Made by a program: the position numbers and the translations under genes
Part shown: positions 61,604 to 64,000 of the stretch, piece by piece
Numbering within the stretch: position 1 is the stretch's first letter
Layout of the letters: each line of letters begins with the position of its first letter
Assembly: GCA_011392765.1 (NCBI GenBank)
Contig: WYCW01000001.1
Coordinates: forward strand, 1,415,006 to 1,479,005
Reading direction: 5' to 3'
From: Candidatus Thiosymbion ectosymbiont of Catanema sp. Cochon2018
Lineage (GTDB): Bacteria > Pseudomonadota > Gammaproteobacteria > Chromatiales > Chromatiaceae
Length of the DNA stretch: 64,000 nt
Notes under the pieces: model-generated
Seen by the model: the letters and a program-made list of their open reading frames with translations, nothing else
Databases searched by the model: none
What the model was told of the DNA's origin: nothing

Positions 61604-62194
61604 GATCCTTGAGGGACCCGAATCTTTACAAATGAGTCAAGTTTATGCAGTGCACAAATCGGGATCGGGATCGGGATCGAAATCGAAATTCCGATTGCGA
61701 TCCCGATCCCGATCCCGATTTCGACCTACCCAAGCTCTCCAACGGTTGGTTAGGTGTAGGAGATGGGGCCTTACGGGAGAGGGGCTGTTGGGGTCTTCAT
61801 GCCTCGTTGGTCTGAGGCAAAGCCTCGCTAGGATCCTTGAGGGAGTTGAGTTTGTGCACTCCCAAGGGAGCAGTTGTCAGGCAATGCCATTAAGCCAGCT
61901 GCTGGCCGCTTGTCGTAGGTTGGGCAAAGCCACCAGGGACGGCGGTAGCCGCCGTGGACGACATGGACCAAGTGGACTACGTGGACCAGGGGTTGCTGTG
62001 TGCCCCCCGGTCCATGCAGTCCATACCGTCCATGTTGTCCATTGGGCTACCCTCATATCGTCCGTGTGGCCCACGGCAGCGGTGTGCCCAACACCCATTC
62101 CGCGGGGTTTGTCGCCATCCAAAGATGCGGTTCGCGGTCGGGATTGGTGTAATCCTGCTACGGTATACCGCGCTCACCGCATCCTACGTCCATC
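61604..62194. repeat. Repeat cluster downstream of urtE
   Basis: 61602-61860 holds a modular repeat (ends GGATCCTTGAGGGACCCGAA and GTTGGTCTGAGGCAAAGCCT, core GATCGGGATCGGGATCG) followed at once by another end, and 61912-62100 is the third copy of the TGGACC-rich element (inverted relative to 23495). No gene is visible. Confidence 0.88.
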
Positions 62195-62461
62195 CTACGC
62201 GGCACGCTCGATCCGATCCGGTATTCCCGCCGGGCACTCGACGAAGTATTGCCGCTCCCGGTGTTCGGCGCGTTTGCCGGCGTTGAAGACGGATACCGGG
62301 CGGTGGTAACCCATGATCCGGGTCCAGACCTCGCAACGAGTGCGTTCGCCGTCCTCCAACCGGATATCGGACCCCTGTCCAGGATTGCTTGCGGCCCCAA
62401 GGTTGCGGCCCCCCCTGCGATGTAGCTCGTCGTTCAGATCGATGATTTTGGGATCGGTCAT
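62195..62461 (-). CDS. nrdD: Detached glycyl-radical domain of anaerobic ribonucleotide reductase
   Basis: I place the start at ATG 62461 (GGAGAG upstream). The 88-aa product ends TRCEVWTRIMGYHRPVSVF, NAGKRAEHRERQYF, the sequence that in one-piece NrdD proteins carries the glycyl radical (RxxGYxRP). The larger nrdD ORF just upstream stops right after its zinc site and lacks this segment. The two proteins must combine, with the radical placed on this small subunit by NrdG. This is a naturally split class III reductase. Confidence 0.8.
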   Translation of the reverse strand: MTDPKIIDLNDELHRRGGRNLGAASNPGQGSDIRLEDGERTRCEVWTRIMGYHRPVSVFNAGKRAEHRERQYFVECPAGIPDRIERAA

Positions 62462-62539
62462 GGTTTCTTCTCTCCGGTTCCGGTGTTTCATGGTGTTCGG
62501 TATCCGTGGCTGGGCGCAAAGGTGCCCACCGGCATGGCG

Positions 62540-64000
62540 TCAAGCGTCGGCGCTGGCCGCCGGCTCCGCCAAGCGGGCCCGTTTTTGCGCGATCAGCTCG
62601 GCGTCGCAAGTCGGGCAGAATTCGTGCTCGCCGGGGATATAGCCGTGTTTCGGGCAGATGGAAAAGATGGGCGTCACCGTGATGTAGGGCAGGCGAAAAT
62701 TGGTCAGGGAGCGCCGCACCAGGCGCTTGCAGGCCTCCACGCTGGAGATCTGCTCGCTCATATAGAGGTGCAGCACGGTGCCGCCGGTGTATTTGGACTG
62801 GAGCTCTTCCTGTAGCGCCAGGGCCTGGAAGGGGTCGTCCGTATAGCCCGCCGGCAGTTGCGAGCTGTTGGTGTAATAAGGGGCGTCCGGGGTCCCGGAC
62901 TGAATGATGTCCGGGTAACGCTTGCGGTCTTCCTTGGCGAAGCGGTAGGTGGCGCCCTCTGCCGGGGTGGCCTCCAGGTTGTACATGTGCCCGGTCTGCT
63001 CCTGGAACTCGGTCATGCGCGCACGCACATGGTCGAGAAAGCGCACGGCCAAGGCCTGTCCCCGGGCACCGGTGATGTCATCGGTATCGCCGGTGAAATT
63101 GCGGATCATCTCGTTGATGCCGTTGACGCCGATGGTGGAGAAGTGGTTACGCAGGGTGCCCAGAAACCGCTTGGTATAGGGAAAGAGCCCCTGGTCCATG
63201 TGGCGATGGATCACCTTGCGCTTGATCTCCAGGCTGTTGCGCGCGAGTTCCAACAGGGTATCGAACCGGGCATAGAGGCCCGCCTCGTCGCCGGGGTATT
63301 CATGTCCCAGGCGGGCGCAGTTGATGGTCACCACGCCGATGGAGCCGGTCTGCTCCGCGGAGCCGAACAACCCGTTCCCGCGCTTGAGGAGCTCGCGCAG
63401 ATCGAGCTGCAACCGGCAGCACATAGAGCGCACCTGGTTCGGACTGAGCTCGGAATTGATGAAGTTCTGGAAATAAGGCAACCCATAGCGGGCGGTCATG
63501 GCGAACAGCCGGTCCGCGTTCTCGCTGTCCCAGGGAAAATCGGTGGTGATGTTGTAGGTCGGGATGGGGAAGGTGAAGATGCGGCCCTTGGCATCCCCCA
63601 CCGTCATGACTTCGATATAGGCGCGGTTGATCAGATCCATCTCCGGTTGGAGCTCACCGTAGGTGAAGGGCTGCTCCAGGCCGCCGATGACCGGGACCTG
63701 CTCGCGCAGGTCTTCCGGGCAGACCCAATCGAAGGTGAGGTTGGTGAAGGGGGTATTGCCGGTAACGAAGGTCTTGCCGCGACGGCGCGCAATGAAGGTG
63801 CCGTTGCGGGTGGTTGGGCACCAGACCTTGCCTCGGTAAGCGCGGCGTTGAATGAGCTGGATGTAGGTCTCACGGTTGCGGACGACGTTGAGCACGTGGA
63901 CGCCCGAGTCTGCTCGCGTGTAGACGGTACTGCCGTAGCCGGCCAGGACGCAAAGCTCCTGCAGCGCATCCAGGTTTTCCCGGTCGTTGGTATAGATGCG
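62540..64000 (-). CDS. nrdD: Anaerobic ribonucleoside-triphosphate reductase NrdD, C-terminal part, with intein; runs off the right edge
   Basis: The frame is open to the window end. From 63754 leftwards is NrdD sequence: TPFTNLTFDWVCPEDLREQV, PNQVRSMCCRLQLDLRELLK, RNHFSTIGVNGINEMIRNFT, YTNSSQLPAGYTDDPFQALA and a zinc site SICPKHGYIPGEHEFCPTCD, then a short tail and stop. The glycyl-radical segment normally following the zinc site is missing and lies in the next small ORF (62195-62461). Upstream of TPFTN is intein sequence. It reduces NTPs to dNTPs without oxygen. Confidence 0.9.
   Translation of the reverse strand, partial: RIYTNDRENLDALQELCVLAGYGSTVYTRADSGVHVLNVVRNRETYIQLIQRRAYRGKVWCPTTRNGTFIARRRGKTFVTGNTPFTNLTFDWVCPEDLREQVPVIGGLEQPFTYGELQPEMDLINRAYIEVMTVGDAKGRIFTFPIPTYNITTDFPWDSENADRLFAMTARYGLPYFQNFINSELSPNQVRSMCCRLQLDLRELLKRGNGLFGSAEQTGSIGVVTINCARLGHEYPGDEAGLYARFDTLLELARNSLEIKRKVIHRHMDQGLFPYTKRFLGTLRNHFSTIGVNGINEMIRNFTGDTDDITGARGQALAVRFLDHVRARMTEFQEQTGHMYNLEATPAEGATYRFAKEDRKRYPDIIQSGTPDAPYYTNSSQLPAGYTDDPFQALALQEELQSKYTGGTVLHLYMSEQISSVEACKRLVRRSLTNFRLPYITVTPIFSICPKHGYIPGEHEFCPTCDAELIAQKRARLAEPAASADA
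63755..64000 (-). other. C-terminal part of an intein in NrdD
   Basis: Immediately before TPFTNLTFDW the frame reads VWCPTTRNGTFIARRRGKTF, VTGN, which fits intein blocks F and G with the terminal Asn and a Thr +1 extein residue. Further upstream RIYTNDRENLDALQELCVLA looks like the end of a LAGLIDADG-type homing domain. The rest is outside the window. Confidence 0.85.

Noticed and set aside
38450..61720. GATCGGGATCGGGATC direct repeats as a CRISPR array
   Set aside because: Units of 6 bp without spacers, arranged as inverted blocks inside a larger repeat element; no cas genes.

Overview
The window reads as a gammaproteobacterial chromosome, probably from the Chromatiales or a related sulfur-oxidising group. 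The core is GC-rich and carries a complete Rnf complex, an erpA, yajR-type, ssb, rml, fmdB, aspS, recO and nrdD gene set, and stray gas-vesicle genes. The genus is not determined. The genome is heavily loaded with short dispersed repeats, and almost every gap above 300 bp is filled by them.

Layout. (1) 1-10.3 kb, AT-richer, is part of a mobile-integron-type gene cassette array. Cassettes read left to right and are separated by recognisable attC sites, so the integrase should lie to the left, outside the window. Many cassettes carry toxin-antitoxin modules (two hicBA, DUF433/DUF5615, a vapBC-like pair, and remnants of mazF, hicA and hicB). One attC is split by a 2096-bp group IIC-attC intron whose removal restores a perfect core site. 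(2) 10.3-12.3 kb is an OLD-like AAA ATPase plus TOPRIM/DUF3226 pair, a likely defence module. (3) 12.4-16.7 kb holds a secreted repeat protein and gvpL/F-gvpG plus a two-domain ArsA/Get3-like ATPase, with no gvpA. (4) 16.8-25 kb, minus strand, is rnfABCD-GE. It is broken up by repeats and by an islet with a methyltransferase and BrnT/BrnA/HicB-type genes between rnfD and rnfG.

(5) 26-37.8 kb is the most striking region: an NTP-dependent conflict system diversified by a retroelement. It has a trypsin-like protease remnant, a SEFIR-domain protein with a probable iSTAND-like C-terminus, a MoxR AAA ATPase cleanly interrupted by an ISAs1-family element, and a 1220-aa membrane protein ending in a formylglycine-generating-enzyme (FGE) domain. 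The end of that domain is a variable repeat (VR1). Downstream lie a frameshifted avd, a decayed diversity-generating-retroelement reverse transcriptase, the template repeat (TR), and a second decayed FGE target with VR2. TR-to-VR1 changes are almost all at TR adenines, so mutagenic retrohoming clearly happened here. The RT is now a pseudogene and the system looks frozen.

(6) 39-48 kb holds ubiX, erpA, a YajR-like MFS transporter, a lysozyme/secreted-partner pair, ssb and rmlBACD. (7) 49-55.4 kb holds three tandem copies of an apparently undescribed pair: a secreted metzincin-like lipoprotein followed by an exported HEAT-like repeat protein. The first protease copy is frameshifted. (8) 55.4-64 kb holds an SDR, fmdB, aspS (apparently non-discriminating), recO, a MagIII-like glycosylase and a lone urtE. 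It ends in an anaerobic ribonucleotide reductase that is split (glycyl-radical domain on a separate small ORF) and contains an intein running off the right edge.

The repeats are themselves interesting. A family of about 200-280 bp elements has conserved ends and interchangeable cores. A TGGACC-rich ~190 bp element is present three times. MITE-like and REP-like elements supply stop codons and C-termini to several genes. All functional calls rest on reading the translations; no database search was run.
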